Shown piece by piece: positions 32,422 through 44,040 of a DNA stretch of 64,000 nt. The notes under the pieces were generated by a model. The model was not told the origin of the DNA and did not search any database. It saw only the letters and a list, made by a program, of their open reading frames with translations. The stretch comes from Hofstenia miamia (lineage: Eukaryota; Xenacoelomorpha; Acoela; Hofsteniidae), in the NCBI GenBank assembly GCA_900660155.1, contig CABFPE010000212.1, positions 875,771 to 939,770 on the forward strand, written 5' to 3'. The position numbers and the translations under genes are program-made. Numbering within the stretch: position 1 is the stretch's first letter; each line of letters begins with the position of its first letter.

Positions 32422-35165
32422 TTGGTGCAGTGAATGAAACCTACCTACAATTCAGATTTTTCGGCCTGGGAATGCATTCTGGATTCAAAGATGTTTCTAT
32501 TTCTAAGAAAAAATTACAAGGAAGAGAATGATAAAAACGGTTTCCAAAAAGAGCAACTGAAAATAGCCATGTTGGGGACAAATGTAGATGAGAGCATTTT
32601 GAAACACTCAATCAAAATCAAGGATGACAGCACAACATACACAACACCTCTGATGATTTTCCGGAAGTCAGGACTCATGACGACTGGGATCTTTTCAATG
32701 ATTGCTCTAAACGGCTAGCTGTTGTTGGTTATTCCTTTGCTACCTGGATCGTGCTTTTGAGGTAAAAAAATTTTAGATGTTAGCATTAGGAATCTTTACC
32801 AGTCCAAAGATTTTAAGAAAATGGCCAAGGTAATTCTGTTTTTAGATAAAATGGAGTGGGTGTAACAAGTTGCTGGGATAAAACATGCCATAGTGGCTGC
32901 TATTATGAACTATAGTTCGTGGCGCACTATGAAATTTTTCAAATGTTGTAAACTTGGGCATTTTAGGCAATTCTGTTGGTCGACAATTGACGAACAGAAA
33001 AACGGGGCAAACCCCAGTCTATGAAATCATAATCTGTGGCTGAGGTTACAATTGCTGAATGCTATTGTAAATGTTTTAGAGGGCACTTAATGAAAGTGAA
33101 ATGCTTGTAAGATTCCGGCAGTAGTATTAATGTTATGTTGTTAAACTTTGCAGTAGTTGGCATTGTCATATTATAAAAGCAAGAGGAACTTTTTATTAGT
33201 GAATGGACAAATACATTAGTGGTGGAACTGCATGCGTGGATCTATGTTTTAATGGTGTTGAGAAAACTGTTGAATTTAGTGTTCTCTATAATCCAATTCA
33301 CGACTGATTCTGGGAGTTCCAGGCATGCAACAGTTTGAAGTATTTTTGACTTTTGCTTCTATTGTTCCCAATATAGGTCACTCTACTTATTTTGCCAGTT
33401 TTGGACTGGAACTATTTAAAGGTCAGAAACAACTGCTATTATATGCTGTCATCAAATCAGACCAATTTAGAGAAATCGCTAAAAATACTTATTTCTATGC
33501 CTTCTCAAGAAAGTAAAGGGTGAATAAAATGCAAATTGTCCAAAATCTAGCAACTTAGCAAACATTTCCTTTAAAGAAAGGCAGCACTACAATGCACATT
33601 GCTTCATCCAGAAAGATTTCGTGACGGTATAAAAATGCATGCCAATTTAGAACAATCGCTAAACATATTTTTTATTCCATGTATTAAGGTAGCAAGAAAT
33701 ATTTCATGTAACGTTCCAAGAGTGTGAAAGGAAAGGTCGTATGGACCGAATTGTGTCGATCCTCCTTTGAAAGTATTACTAAAATGCTGAGTACTGATCT
33801 CACCTTAAAATTCCCGGATTTCTAGAAAAGTTTCAATTGCACGTTGACGCAAGTAATGTTGCTATGGGCGCTCATTTACATCAAGGAGTAGGCTCATTGG
33901 GATACCTTAGTCGCACTTTTAATGCTCGTGAACGCAATTATTCCGCAACAGATCGAGAATTTTGTTCCTTAGCTAATGCACTCAAACATTTTCGTCATAT
34001 TATTTACTACTATAAAACCACGGTTTTTATGGATCACAACTCTTTGATTGGTCTTATAAACAAAAGACCAGCTGCAAATGGACAACATGCCAGATATTTG
34101 ATGGACATGGCAGACTTCGATATAACTGTTCAATGTGTTGCTGGAAAAGCTAATCCGGTTGGGACTAATTCAGCCGAAAAGCTGACGTCGCTTGTTTCAG
34201 CAGTCATTTAAATCCTCTGTCTCCCTCTTTTAAATTGAAAACGAATTTCTGTTACGTCTTTCAACTGATAATTTGACGGATAAGACTATCATAATTCAGG
34301 CATTTTAGTGTAAGCAAGGTAGGAGAAGCCTTGCTGGATGCTGGCTATTGGAATAAAAATATGTGATCATGTATTGCAGCTATTACAGTAAAATGTGGTA
34401 TATGTGCTCGAGCAAAAAATAAAATAGCCAATAAGTCCTCTACTGGACAATTTCCAAGACTGGACACAGTGCAATCCTGAGAGTTCGTGACAATTGATAT
34501 TGTGGGTCCTCTACCTACATTAAACTGTTACAGGTTGATTGTGACAATGGTAGATCACGCGTCAAAATTTCTGGCAGCAGTACCCACGAATAATATTAGT
34601 CCAAAACGAATTGTGCAATTGTTTGTAAACACTGGTTGCATCTGTTTGGACCTCCACGGGTTTTGAATTCAGACAAAGGTCGATAATTTGATTCAATATT
34701 GTTTAGTGAACTGCTGAAACCACACAAAATTTGTGCTAACAATACCTCCATCTGTCATCCCCAAGGCAGTGGTGTGATAGAAATAATGCATTCTACTTTA
34801 AAAGACAGACTACGATCAATGGCATTGGAAGAATCATTTTGGGCCAGCGGTATATCAGAAGCAATCTTCAACATTAATCGACATGAGAACACTACTGGAA
34901 GCTTTGCATATAAGCTGGCGTGTGGTTTTCAGCCCAAAGAAAGCCCCTGGTGACTGATCAAATGTAAGCCAACGACAATCTTGTATTCTACCCTGCCCAA
35001 CTGCAATCTACCCAAATTTACACAAAGAATTTCCTACCAAGAACAATTCTGTCGCCTCGTTTTGGAGACAAGATCGCTGTTGTTGAAAGATTATCTGAAC
35101 AACTAGTGAGAGCAACAAATAGCAATATCTATAACCTGTCTAACTGCAAAGCTGTGTTTAACTGG

Positions 35166-36921
35166 TGTTTACAGTACTCAATACGGAAAAGGTTATAGGT
35201 GTGATTGACGGCACGCGTGTTTCACATTGTTTAACATCCCTTTTGTAAGTGGTTTAGTACAGAGATGGAATCAGATCCAAAATTTTAGGATCGGATCCGA
35301 AACTTCATGCTCTTGATCCGAATTTTTTAAAAAAAATTAGGGTTCAATCCGAAATAAACATGGACTTAAAATATATTTGTTTTTTTCAAATGCGAATAGA
35401 AAATGTTAAGTGCTTCAAAACAGTCTTGAGATAAAAAATGGACATATACGATATACCGGAGAGAATAGGGTTGGGCTTGTACTGAGGTATTGTAAAAACA
35501 GGGCGATTTACGCAGTAGTGCATGCCAATCAACTCAAATGTAGTGAATCCCATATAACTTAAAAGCAATGAGTTAAAAAGTCAATATTAAATTTTGAAAT
35601 ATTACAATAGTATCAAATGCTCTTCTAGTACTACAGTCTAATACAGTCAAATTTGGTCAAGCAAAAAAAATTCAAAAAATGTTTTTGTCAATGATCGTAA
35701 AAAGGGCCTAATATGACCGGATTTCGGCTGGGCGTGACCTCACTTTTCGGCTAATGTCCATCTTGTTTGAAATAGATTGCTTCTTGTATTCGTAGTTGTT
35801 CACCCACAAGAAGCAAATCCGTTTCTGATTTGCCTGACTTTGATTATGAGTGGAAATGGGTAATTGCTCTGCCAAAACTCCAACAAATTCATTTCTTTAC
35901 TTATTTGTAAGTTTTGTAGTAACCAAGTTCCTAAAATTGTCATCAACTATAATAAATAATACATTTACAGTTTAAATAGTTGAGTTTCTTATGGTATTAC
36001 CGCCCTATTAATTTTATTATGTCCAAATCCAAAAATCACTATTTTGCAATGTTACTGTGAATTGAGCATTTTAGTTGGTTCAAAATTCAAACAAAAGATA
36101 AAACTTACTTCAAAATTGCAGCTAAGGCGATGAAAACAAGAATAGCACAAACAATGGCAATTTAATGTACAAACCCAAAATTTATATTGCACGACAGTAA
36201 AAAATTTCAGTAGAGTATATTAAAATCCGTGATAGAAATATTCATTTTTTCAAACTAAATTTAAGATTTAAATATAAATTTTGAATATTACTTTTCATCT
36301 AAATTGGATACTAGTTTGGATTACAAATTTTAAATTATATAAAAGCAGCATTAAATAAATTTATACTCTATTATTGCTATGCGAAAGGTACAGCTCTATA
36401 AAAATTTTTGTATTATGATTATAATAATCACGAACCTTCTGAAAACAAAGTTGATCTTGGCATTGCAAGTTGCTTATAGGTCATCTTATATGAGAATTTT
36501 ATAATTATATTAGTATCAATAAATTTCTCGGTGGTTTCAGTAACTAAGGTATTCTCTTTGCTTCTTTGTGTTTTTTCTGCATTTCCATTTGCTAGTTTAT
36601 ACAAATGTTTTTGTTGCTTTACAATTTTATCATTATGTAATGGCTAATATGAATCACATTTTTAGATTTGAAATGTTCATCACCAATTTTATAAGTTGTT
36701 GGAACCTGATGTATGAACAATGAAATTCAATTACAATATTTCACTTACATTGAGGTTATTAACACATTTAAAGTGTATAAAAGGTACAATATACACAATT
36801 ATTAAAAAAATCGTGGATCCGAAACAAATTCGAAATTTTCTGAAAATGTATATTCGATCCAATTCCATCTCTGGTTTAGTAGTAAAATTAATGATAGAAA
36901 AGTTAAGTTGATAAACTGACA
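35166..36921 (+). repeat. 3' LTR of the gypsy element, interrupted by a hAT element
   Basis: LTR sequence at 35166-35259 continues at 36882-36921 (134 bp in total, counting one copy of the 8-bp duplication). The intervening 1.6 kb has hAT ends. The left LTR shows the uninterrupted arrangement (GGTTTAGTAGTAAAAT), which proves the insertion point. Confidence 0.75.
35260..36873. mobile_element. Non-autonomous hAT element (1614 bp) in the gypsy 3' LTR
   Basis: The ends are CAGAGATGGAATCAGATCC (left) and CAGAGATGGAATTGGATCG (right, read inward), a typical hAT CAGRG start. The octamer GTTTAGTA flanks it perfectly (35252-35259 and 36874-36881). Subterminal repeats of GGATCCGA/TCGGATCC occur on both sides. 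No transposase coding was found in 1.6 kb of AT-rich interior, so it moved using a transposase made elsewhere. It is the youngest layer of the nest. Confidence 0.85.
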
Positions 36922-37639
36922 GAAACCTATTTTATTGATGGTTGATTCAAAGTGTAATAATGAAAAATTAATGTCATTTATGCCTAAAAAATTTGATACT
37001 AATCAATATATAAATGATGTTGAAGAGTGCGACATTCATTCTTACGATGCAAAAAGTTTGTCTACATCGATTCCGAAAAACTTGTTTAGAAGAGCTGTTT
37101 TACTATAATCTAATTACAATGTACTTACAAAAACTTTTGAAAAAATATTTAAAAATCTCAGATCTAATGGGTATCTTGAAAAATTATTGGCAAAGACTTC
37201 AAAAGAAGCTCCAACATCCTCTTCTTTAGAACACAATTCACAAAAAAACAAAGATTTTTGAAACAAACTTTGATTAAACAACACAAAGCAGGTCTTAAGA
37301 AATCATTATATAGATCCAGTTAAAAAAACCTTTGGATTCATCAATTGCTTACAAAATAAAATGGTCAGAAGTGGGAAGGCTTCTATATTGGTGAAACTAA
37401 AAGGCTTTTGAAGACATGAATTCAAGAACATCTATACATAAAGCATCAACCTAATTTAAATACAAAATGTCATCAAGCTCTTCATTTATTTTATTTTACT
37501 TTGATTATGATTAATGATTTGTAAATTTATATTTTTACTACCAAAAGTGCTTTTAATTAAATTGTTGTTGTTTTTTTCATAATGATGAAGAAGCTTAGAA
37601 TTAAAGCAACAATTGATTTATATATATATATATAGTTTA

Positions 37640-38270
37640 TTTCATATTTAGTTCAATTGCTCTCACGAATGGCACATATCCGATATTAATTGCTGAAACA
37701 ATACTGACTGGTGTGTACATCAAAACATCGTATTAAACACGCACTGATGGAATTTATCTAGACGGAAACTAGGCACCTTATTTTGGAATGGAGTCAGAGA
37801 AAGTGCTGAACGTTGAACCTACCATTATTCTTCAGACATTCAAAATAAATTTGCAAAAAATATGTTCGGAAGACTGCATGTACTTCAAGGGCTACAATTG
37901 CCTAATTTAGTTTTGAAATATTTTACTGGTTTGCCGCTTTCGACATCGCGACAACTACAGGCTGTTGGCAAGGACCCTGTGGTGTAATGTAAAAATCTTG
38001 ACTCACTATTTATTGGCTTAAGGAGCTTTGTAGAGAGTCAGAAATCTTGGTGAGTTTGGTGACACCAAGAATTGTCTCATGTTTAAGTTATCATTTCACT
38101 GTTGGTGGACTTGAATAATCAAATTTAGTTCAACTATAAATAGATGCTTTCTACTTGTTTTGGATGCAGTTACTTCCAAAAATTAACTCTATTTTGCAAA
38201 TAAACAAAAGTGACTTTCAGCTCTTTAGGTATTATGTTTTTACTTTATGCTACTTAAATTTGTATAAGGG
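37640..38270. other. Intergenic, nothing recognised
   Basis: No coding or repeat structure that I could support. Confidence 0.4.
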
Positions 38271-38680
38271 TGCATTCAGTCGATTCACACAGAACTATTG
38301 TGCTTGCTACAGCGAACTTTTGGCATTCACACAGATAGTGAGCTTGCGCTAGCTTGAATTCTTGGTGGTCACACAGAGATTTTTGTAGTAATTTATTAAA
38401 GCCAGAGTATTCTTGTGCTTGCGATATTTTTAAGCAATGTATTAAAGCCAGGGTATTCACACAGCAATCCCAATTAAAGCCTAGCATGAGTTCACAAGGG
38501 CAAACTTGTAAAACATGTGCGATATGACAATCTCTGTGTGTGAAAACCCCTTTATCTTCAAATGGTTAAAGCTCAAGCTAGGCTTTATTACTCGTGTCCT
38601 GTGGAAGCGCAACTATCGTAAGACATGTGTTTAATATACAAGCACATAATCGTAAGCTTTCTGTGTGATTGCATTGTACA
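38271..38680. mobile_element. Cluster of MITE ends with TTCACACAG motifs
   Basis: At least five copies of a TTCACACAG-like motif in both orientations lie within 400 bases. The clearest inner pair is GGGTATTCACACAGCAATC at 38451 and GGGGTTTTCACACACAGAGA read inward from 38550, giving a 100-bp inverted-repeat unit. An outer pair (38280-38294 and 38656-38670) shares TCACACAGAA. The phrase ATTAAAGCCAG occurs twice (about 38396 and 38442). The pattern suggests small Harbinger-like elements nested or tandemly duplicated. Exact boundaries are uncertain. Confidence 0.5.
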
Positions 38681-38699
38681 AGGGAATTATAATCACAGT

Positions 38700-40499
38700 C
38701 CCACAGCAAATACCCGGCTTTGATCAGTTACTAGTATTTTTCATACTCTTTTTTGAGAAAAATACTAAAGACATTCAAACTAACTAGCGTTCATCACGTT
38801 ATGAAAGTTATCTTTACCCAAAAACAAGTTTTGTGTTTTGGCAAAAGACCCAGGGTTATAGTTTCCTCATTATTTTGATAAACTATTTAGGAGACTTCTT
38901 TCTTATCGCGTTCACTAAGGTCCTCAACCTGTGACATCTTTTTCTTAGCACAGATTGACTTTGATGTTATGTGTTTTTACTGAAACTAGATAAATTACAT
39001 ATCAAGCTAAGATGAGGTCAAAGACAGGGCTACGGCAATATAGTTGACAAAATCCTTTGTATTCTAGGGTTCAAGGAATTGACCAAAATCAATGTTTTTT
39101 CACATTATTTTGTTATCAGTACTAAAAAAGCTTGCAACAGAGAACAATTGTTTTCTTCTATTAACACCATGTAATTGCTCTGAAGCCAAAATTAGTATAG
39201 TTTTAAATAGACAATTCAGTCCAGCTTTCTTAAACTTGATCATTACTTCACCCCAGTTTTCAGTAAGGTGAAGTAAAGGGATAAGGCCCTCTTAAATTCT
39301 AAGCAATATTTTCTGTGACCCTTTGATGCGCCCTTTCTTCTACAAAATCATACTAAATATAAAGTTGCGAAAAAAATTTTAGTATCGGCTCTATTAACTT
39401 GGAATCTTTAGAAATGTGATATTTTCATTATTTTGATGACTTCATCATCAATTATAAAAAAATGAGGATATTTTTAAAATATGCTAAACATTGGTTAAGA
39501 TAGTTGAAATTTCATTCCTTTTTAGCTCATTAATTATAACTGTTTTGCCCAAGTTGAAGAACAATGCTATACATAAAATGAGCAGAAACTGAAGAAAAAT
39601 TTTATTAGAGGGGTATAATCACCAATAAAAATTATGAAAATTCACAAGTCTTGCTAAGTAATCTCTACAAGCCAAATCATGCTCATAGGCGAGAAAGTAG
39701 ATTAACGGTGATCCATCAATGATTTGCAAGAGAATTTGTGGTGCGGTCTTTGCAACAAGATTCAAAAGCAATTCATTGCTACAATAAACTAGTACAAAAA
39801 CTATAAACTACAAAACAACAAAAAGCTATTTACAAATATAATAAATATATATAATATTAAAATGTGTGTGTGTTGTGTGTGTGCATTTTATACAAAATAT
39901 TCAAAAACAAGATTTACACATATCAGTGCGATGCAAGGATTTTCAACATGTGTTTTAGGGCAGAACCCGCGCACCTGTCATGCCAGGGATGGAAATACGC
40001 AGATCTTCACAGGCAACACAGGAGGCTCTCAAGCCTTTCTCTCCAATAGGGGCGTTGGTGGGATCTAGTTTGTATTTGCAATCATATGAATTTTATTTTC
40101 TTAAATAAAACCATATATTTGTGAGACATCATGTAAATTCAACAAACATCGTATCAAAAAAGAAAATAAAAAACTAATGCATAAAATATGAATACCATTA
40201 ACAAGCAAAAAGACGAAAGAACAAAGATGATACTCCAATATGTCTTAAGTTGTCTGTAGTAGGAACATTTGTGCTTCTATGTGTACACACGTTTTAAAAA
40301 TGACATCAGAGTTGTTACAATTCAAAACAAATTGGCTAGTCTGCACTTCCCTTACACACAGTGCAGCATTTGATCAGAGAATTTGGCAATGACAGAAGAA
40401 TGTTTTAAAGATGCATTATTATGTGTAATACTTAGAAAATCTACTAATTTGGATAGTAAGGAAAAGAAGCTACTCTAGGTGATAGATGAAGTTTCTTTT
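38700..40499. other. Intergenic; GT-rich microsatellite and a GC-richer patch
   Basis: Mostly unstructured AT-rich sequence. A TGTGTGTGTTGTGTGTGTGC run lies near 39862-39882. About 150 bases at 39925-40075 are less AT-rich and open in two frames, but match no family I know. Confidence 0.4.
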
Positions 40500-41060
40500 C
40501 TCTCTTTTCAGCAGATTGTAGACATCATTGAGTCTGATAAGGACAGCATAGCAAGAATACTCCATGAAATAGAGTACAGGAATGCCTGTGACCTGTTGAT
40601 TCCACACAAACACAGGTGCAGTGCTGCAAAAATATCGTAAATGTTCTTAATGCAACCCCTGTCATTGCAACAATTTATGTGTCCTTGATGAAAGTTGGGT
40701 GTACTTTGACAACGTATCCCACAAGAAACGCAGTACTTGGGTTGGGCCGGCAGGTGACAGACCTCGAATGGTCTGATTTTCACCCATGACAAAGAAAAAG
40801 ACAATGCTGAGCACGTGATTTTCATCAAATAGTCAATTTCATCCTTCAACAACCCAATTCAGAAAGGCAAAAAAATGAGAGAATTATGGAGGAAATGTTG
40901 CAGAAATTCAAAACATTTTTAAACTTTGTTTCTACGAATGGACAATGCTTCATCACACATGCCTGGAAATACGCAAAGATTTTTGGGAGGCACAGGATTT
41001 CAACGTGTTAGACAAGCTACTTACTCGCCTGATTTAAATCTTTGGTATCAAGCATTCATT
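40500..41060 (+). pseudogene. Second mariner-type transposase relic (catalytic third Asp lost)
   Basis: The plus strand carries CVLDESWVYFD (first catalytic block, near 40680), a KKKTMLST piece, RMDNASSHMPGNTQRFLG (second block, Asp codon 40941-40943) and ATYSPDLNLWYQAF (third block). In mariners of the DD34D type the third catalytic Asp sits 35 residues after the second; here that codon (41046-41048) is TAT, Tyr. A stop and frameshifts separate the blocks. This is a different family from the DD41D element at 17279. Terminal repeats were not identified. Confidence 0.6.
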
Positions 41061-41154
41061 CAAGAATGCTGCCTTTGAAGCAACGTTAAATTGTGAAGCG
41101 CATTGTTGAAATTACGTTTTGTTTTTTATTCGTTTATATGTGAAACTCAAGGAT

Positions 41155-42330
41155 TTCTCTAATTATATAGCGTTGATGTTAACTCCCTTTTCACTAATAT
41201 CACAGTTACAAACACGATTGATCACATATTAAATGTGAATCCAAAAGATACTTAGCCAATTTCTCACAGTTCACTTAAAAAGCTTCTTAAAATGGCATGC
41301 TTAGATACTTCGTTTTTGTTTAACGGACACATATATAAACAGATTGATGGAATGGCTATGCTTTCACCCTTGGGCTCTACAATGGCAATTCCGCCATGGA
41401 TATAATTGAATCTGAATTTGAAGGCAATTAATTCTTATGCTATCATAGACACATGTATGTTGATGATATATTTGCTTTATTTCACAATCAAAGAGAAATT
41501 GAGGACTTTTTGACTTTATAAATAATCAATTACCTTAAATAAAATTTATATTAGAACAAAAAAATGAGAAGAAGATAAATTTTTTAGATGTTACTGTAGC
41601 AAGTCTTGGAAGATCACCTGAAACTGAAATATTTATTAGGAAAATGAGCAGAGGTCTTTACATTCCATTTGATTCTTATTGTGATCCAAAGCATAAGTTA
41701 AATACAATCAAATGTTTATATCAAATAATTATCAAAATATCATCATCATATTTGAAAATTACAAATTCCTTAGAGCAATTATATGATATGTTTCGTGAAA
41801 ATGGATATCCACATCATCTTATGAAGAAAATTGTAAATCATTGTTTATTGCTACGAATGAAAAATCTGATGAAGATATAAAAGAAACTAAGACATATATT
41901 GGAAATTACCATTCATTAAAAGTAATACGATTTAATTGAAAAATAAGCTACGGTCATTTAATACAAGTTTAAAATTTACAAAGATCATTCCAATATTTCA
42001 ATCATTCAAAACACTAAATTTAATTCGCAACAAAGATCAAATATCAAAAGGATTGGCTTCATCATTAGTTTATAAATATACGTATGATGATTGTAAGAGA
42101 TCATACATCGGTGAAGCCATCCGTCATTTTGATACGCGAATCAAAAATCACATCAATGGCCAATTAGCATCAGAATTTTTTAATCACATTCACAAATATC
42201 AATATAAAAAATTTTAAAATCATTAAAAGAACAAAGTGTACAAAAATTGCAGAAGCCATTGAAATTAACAACATCGATAAAACAAAGTTATTAAATAAAC
42301 AAATGAATCCAACAAAGCATTTATATTTGT
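41155..42330 (+). mobile_element. Penelope-like element 2 (RT palm plus GIY-YIG), 5'-truncated
   Basis: Plus-strand blocks in order: YSVDVNSLFTNITVTNTIDH near 41170; IYKQIDGMAMLSPLGSTMA near 41335; MYVDDIFALFHNQREIEDF at 41453 with intact catalytic Asp pair (YVDD, 41456-41467); INFLDVTV and MSRGLYIPFDSYCDPKHKLN from 41575; then NKLRSFNTSLKF; and the GIY-YIG endonuclease LVYKYTYDDCKRSYIGEAI, HFDTRIKNH at 42067-42155. Only a few stops and shifts interrupt it, so it is better preserved than element 1. The N-terminal third is missing. The sequence after the coding end leads into an (AT)n run at 42452, as at the 3' end of element 1. Confidence 0.78.
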
Positions 42331-42449
42331 TTTAGATGTCGTTTTATAATTTTAGTGTAGTTTTTATATTGTAAAAATATATTTTGCCCCAAATTATGTG
42401 CTGATGATGATTATATAATATAATCGAAATGTTCAATGTATTTTTTTTA

Positions 42450-42451
<2 letters not shown>

Positions 42452-42487
<36 letters not shown>
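42452..42487. repeat. (AT)n microsatellite at the 3' edge of Penelope-like element 2
   Basis: About 18 uninterrupted AT units following TTTTTTTTAGA. Confidence 0.95.
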
Positions 42488-42490
<3 letters not shown>

Positions 42491-43156
42491 TGCATTGACA
42501 AGCGTAAGTGTAAGCAGCTCAAAAAATGATAAAGCGTTAGCTGCGATAAGCGATGGATAAAAAGCGCCGCTTATAGAACAACCAAAAGGAGTGAGGAAAC
42601 AATTGATGTAGATCAAATTATTAAAACGAATATATTTAGGCGTGTTATTAATTTCATAATGCATAATAAATAATTGTTTGAAAAATTAAATTGGTTTGTT
42701 GCATATTGCTAGGTTTAAGGAATTTTATATCTCAATAATTACAAAATTAATCAGTATTCAAAAAATGAATCGGGTCTAGGATATTGCAGTTACGATTGTT
42801 TAGTGGGAATGCTCATGATAAGGTTGATTGGAGAAATAATTTCGGGAAGAGCAATTACTCATGACTCTACATAGTAAATCCCGTATAATCAGAAGTTGAG
42901 GATAAATTAATTAATCACTATATAATTTAAATTTTTGTTCTGATGACACTTTGAGTATACATTAGTATTTTTATTGCTTTTTTCAAAATGTAGGTCTCTA
43001 TAGATAATCTTCTATTCTTTTCAATTCACTTCTAAGTGATTGTGAAGATAATAAACCCAAACTTCATAAGCGCAAGTGATGATAAGGGAAACTTGGAAAA
43101 GCGCAAGCGAAGATAATCGAATATATATATATATGTATATATAGGTATTAGTGCTG
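42488..43156. other. Intergenic, nothing recognised
   Basis: Contains short recurrences of AAGCGCAAG/AAGCGTAAG phrases near 42498, 43067 and 43098 and a small (AT)n run at 43121-43134; no gene. Confidence 0.4.
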
Positions 43157-43720
43157 GATCCGGTCAGGTTAATCCGGTCAGGTTAAAACCAGGTGAACCG
43201 GTCCGGTTAAAGCCGGTTAATCTGCAGGAGTCGGTTAATCAGGTGAAAATCCGGTTAAGTTATTCTATTTCTGATTTTCAAAATTTTTTAATTACAATGA
43301 TTGCAGTATTCTTATATTTAATGCTTATTTATGAGTACCATTTGAGTATATACTTTCTTCATTAAATTTTGATAGACTACGATCATTCTCAATAATGCTT
43401 ACTTCATAATGCGGATATAGGTATAATTTACCCTATTAAGAGACGAGAATATACCGTAAAATTCCTTAAAATTGAAAAATAGGTAAATGAAAAAAAGGTA
43501 TTATTGACGATACGATATTGAACATTAATTGGATGTTAGCACATGGGAATAGACCAATTTTAGTTTGACACATATAAGAATTAAATATTTATGCAGCATA
43601 GAGGAATATAACCAAGCAAGCGCTAATTTTTAAGGATCCGGTTAAAACCGGTTAAAATGCGGTTAGGTTAAGAAGTAATCCGGTCCGGTTAATCCGGTTA
43701 AAGTAGGTTGGGACGCACAG
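43157..43720. repeat. CCGGTTAA repeat arrays flanking an AT-rich core
   Basis: The left array (43157-43260) has about eight copies of a CCGGTTAA/CCGGTCAGG motif. The right array (43632-43710) has about seven, in the same orientation. Between them lie about 370 AT-rich bases. Each array contains GGATCCGGT. Such dense subterminal hexamer arrays are typical of hAT-type non-autonomous elements, but I could not find a convincing inverted end or 8-bp duplication. Confidence 0.5.
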
Positions 43721-44040
43721 TAGTAGTGGGTATATATGTTAGCGTAAGTGTACAATGAATTTAATTTTCTTGATATTTCAATAGCTAAATGTGAACTATC
43801 ACATATTTCTAGGAAAAGCTTAATTCATAAGGTTTTGTTAAACTTCCATTTTAGTAAAATGAAGTGAAACAATAAATATATTCAATATTATTTTCACAAG
43901 TGATTTGAATGCAATCACATTGAAGTTGACTTTAGTTGAATAATTCACTTTTCTTGAACAATTGAAGTTGCATACAATTTGAACTATTAGGGTAAATTTT
44001 AGTAGGGGATTTTCGAAAGACTTATTCTAAAAAAATAAAA

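Larger units (their letters stand above)
32301..36921 (+). mobile_element. Degenerate Ty3/gypsy LTR retroelement inside the Penelope-like element
   Basis: Two related short LTRs begin TGTTTACAGTA and end ACA. The left is 32301-32421 (121 bp); the right is 35166-36921, interrupted by a hAT element. A TTGGTGCAGTGA stretch after the left LTR is a plausible primer binding site. Plus-strand relics follow in pol order. A CCHC zinc knuckle lies at 32935-32976 with its first Cys changed to Phe. DSGSSINVM at 33111 is an aspartic-protease motif with a stop just before it. An RNase H domain lies at 33837-34211 (HVDASNVAMGAHL, ERNYSATDREF). An integrase zinc site (KCGICARAKN) and core (TIDIVGPLP near 34493, SDKGR near 34670, CHPQGSGVIE near 34755) complete the set. 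The RT catalytic block was not seen and several stops and frameshifts are present, so it is inactive. Confidence 0.75.
31690..37618 (+). mobile_element. Penelope-like element 1, split by a Ty3/gypsy insertion
   Basis: The left part (31690-32300) encodes EEMALSLGNKISWPKKIEKN, then KFDKVNGIVVDNKKRYTAEK (the 'KADKGNGVVV' block), then LRIYSFCKIHKDATSPPYRD (the 'LYGLPKIHKPxxPLRPI' block of Penelope RT). The right part resumes after 36921 with DIHSYDAKSLSTSIPKN (the 'FDVxSLFTNIP' RT block), GYLEKLLAKTSKE, and, after a deletion of the YVDD region, YKIKWSEVG and GFYIGETKRLLKT (GIY-YIG endonuclease, near 37385-37420). Stops and frameshifts are present throughout. The element is bounded on both sides by AT runs (31644-31684 and 37619-37636). 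4.6 kb of its span is the gypsy/hAT nest. Confidence 0.75.

Noticed and set aside
32281..36930. Target-site duplication for the gypsy element
   Set aside because: The bases flanking the two LTRs (TATTG and GAAAC) do not match; the insertion is inferred from the interrupted Penelope frame instead.
38930..39130. GGGTTCAAGG at about 39068 as a possible tRNA T-loop
   Set aside because: No matching A-box, acceptor stem or anticodon arm around it; no tRNA or rRNA gene was found in the window.
40508..40852. 114-codon minus-strand frame
   Set aside because: Overlaps a mariner relic whose catalytic blocks are on the plus strand.
42344..42664. Minus-strand frame of 106 codons with Ile-Tyr repeats
   Set aside because: Created by reading through the (AT)n run at 42452-42487.
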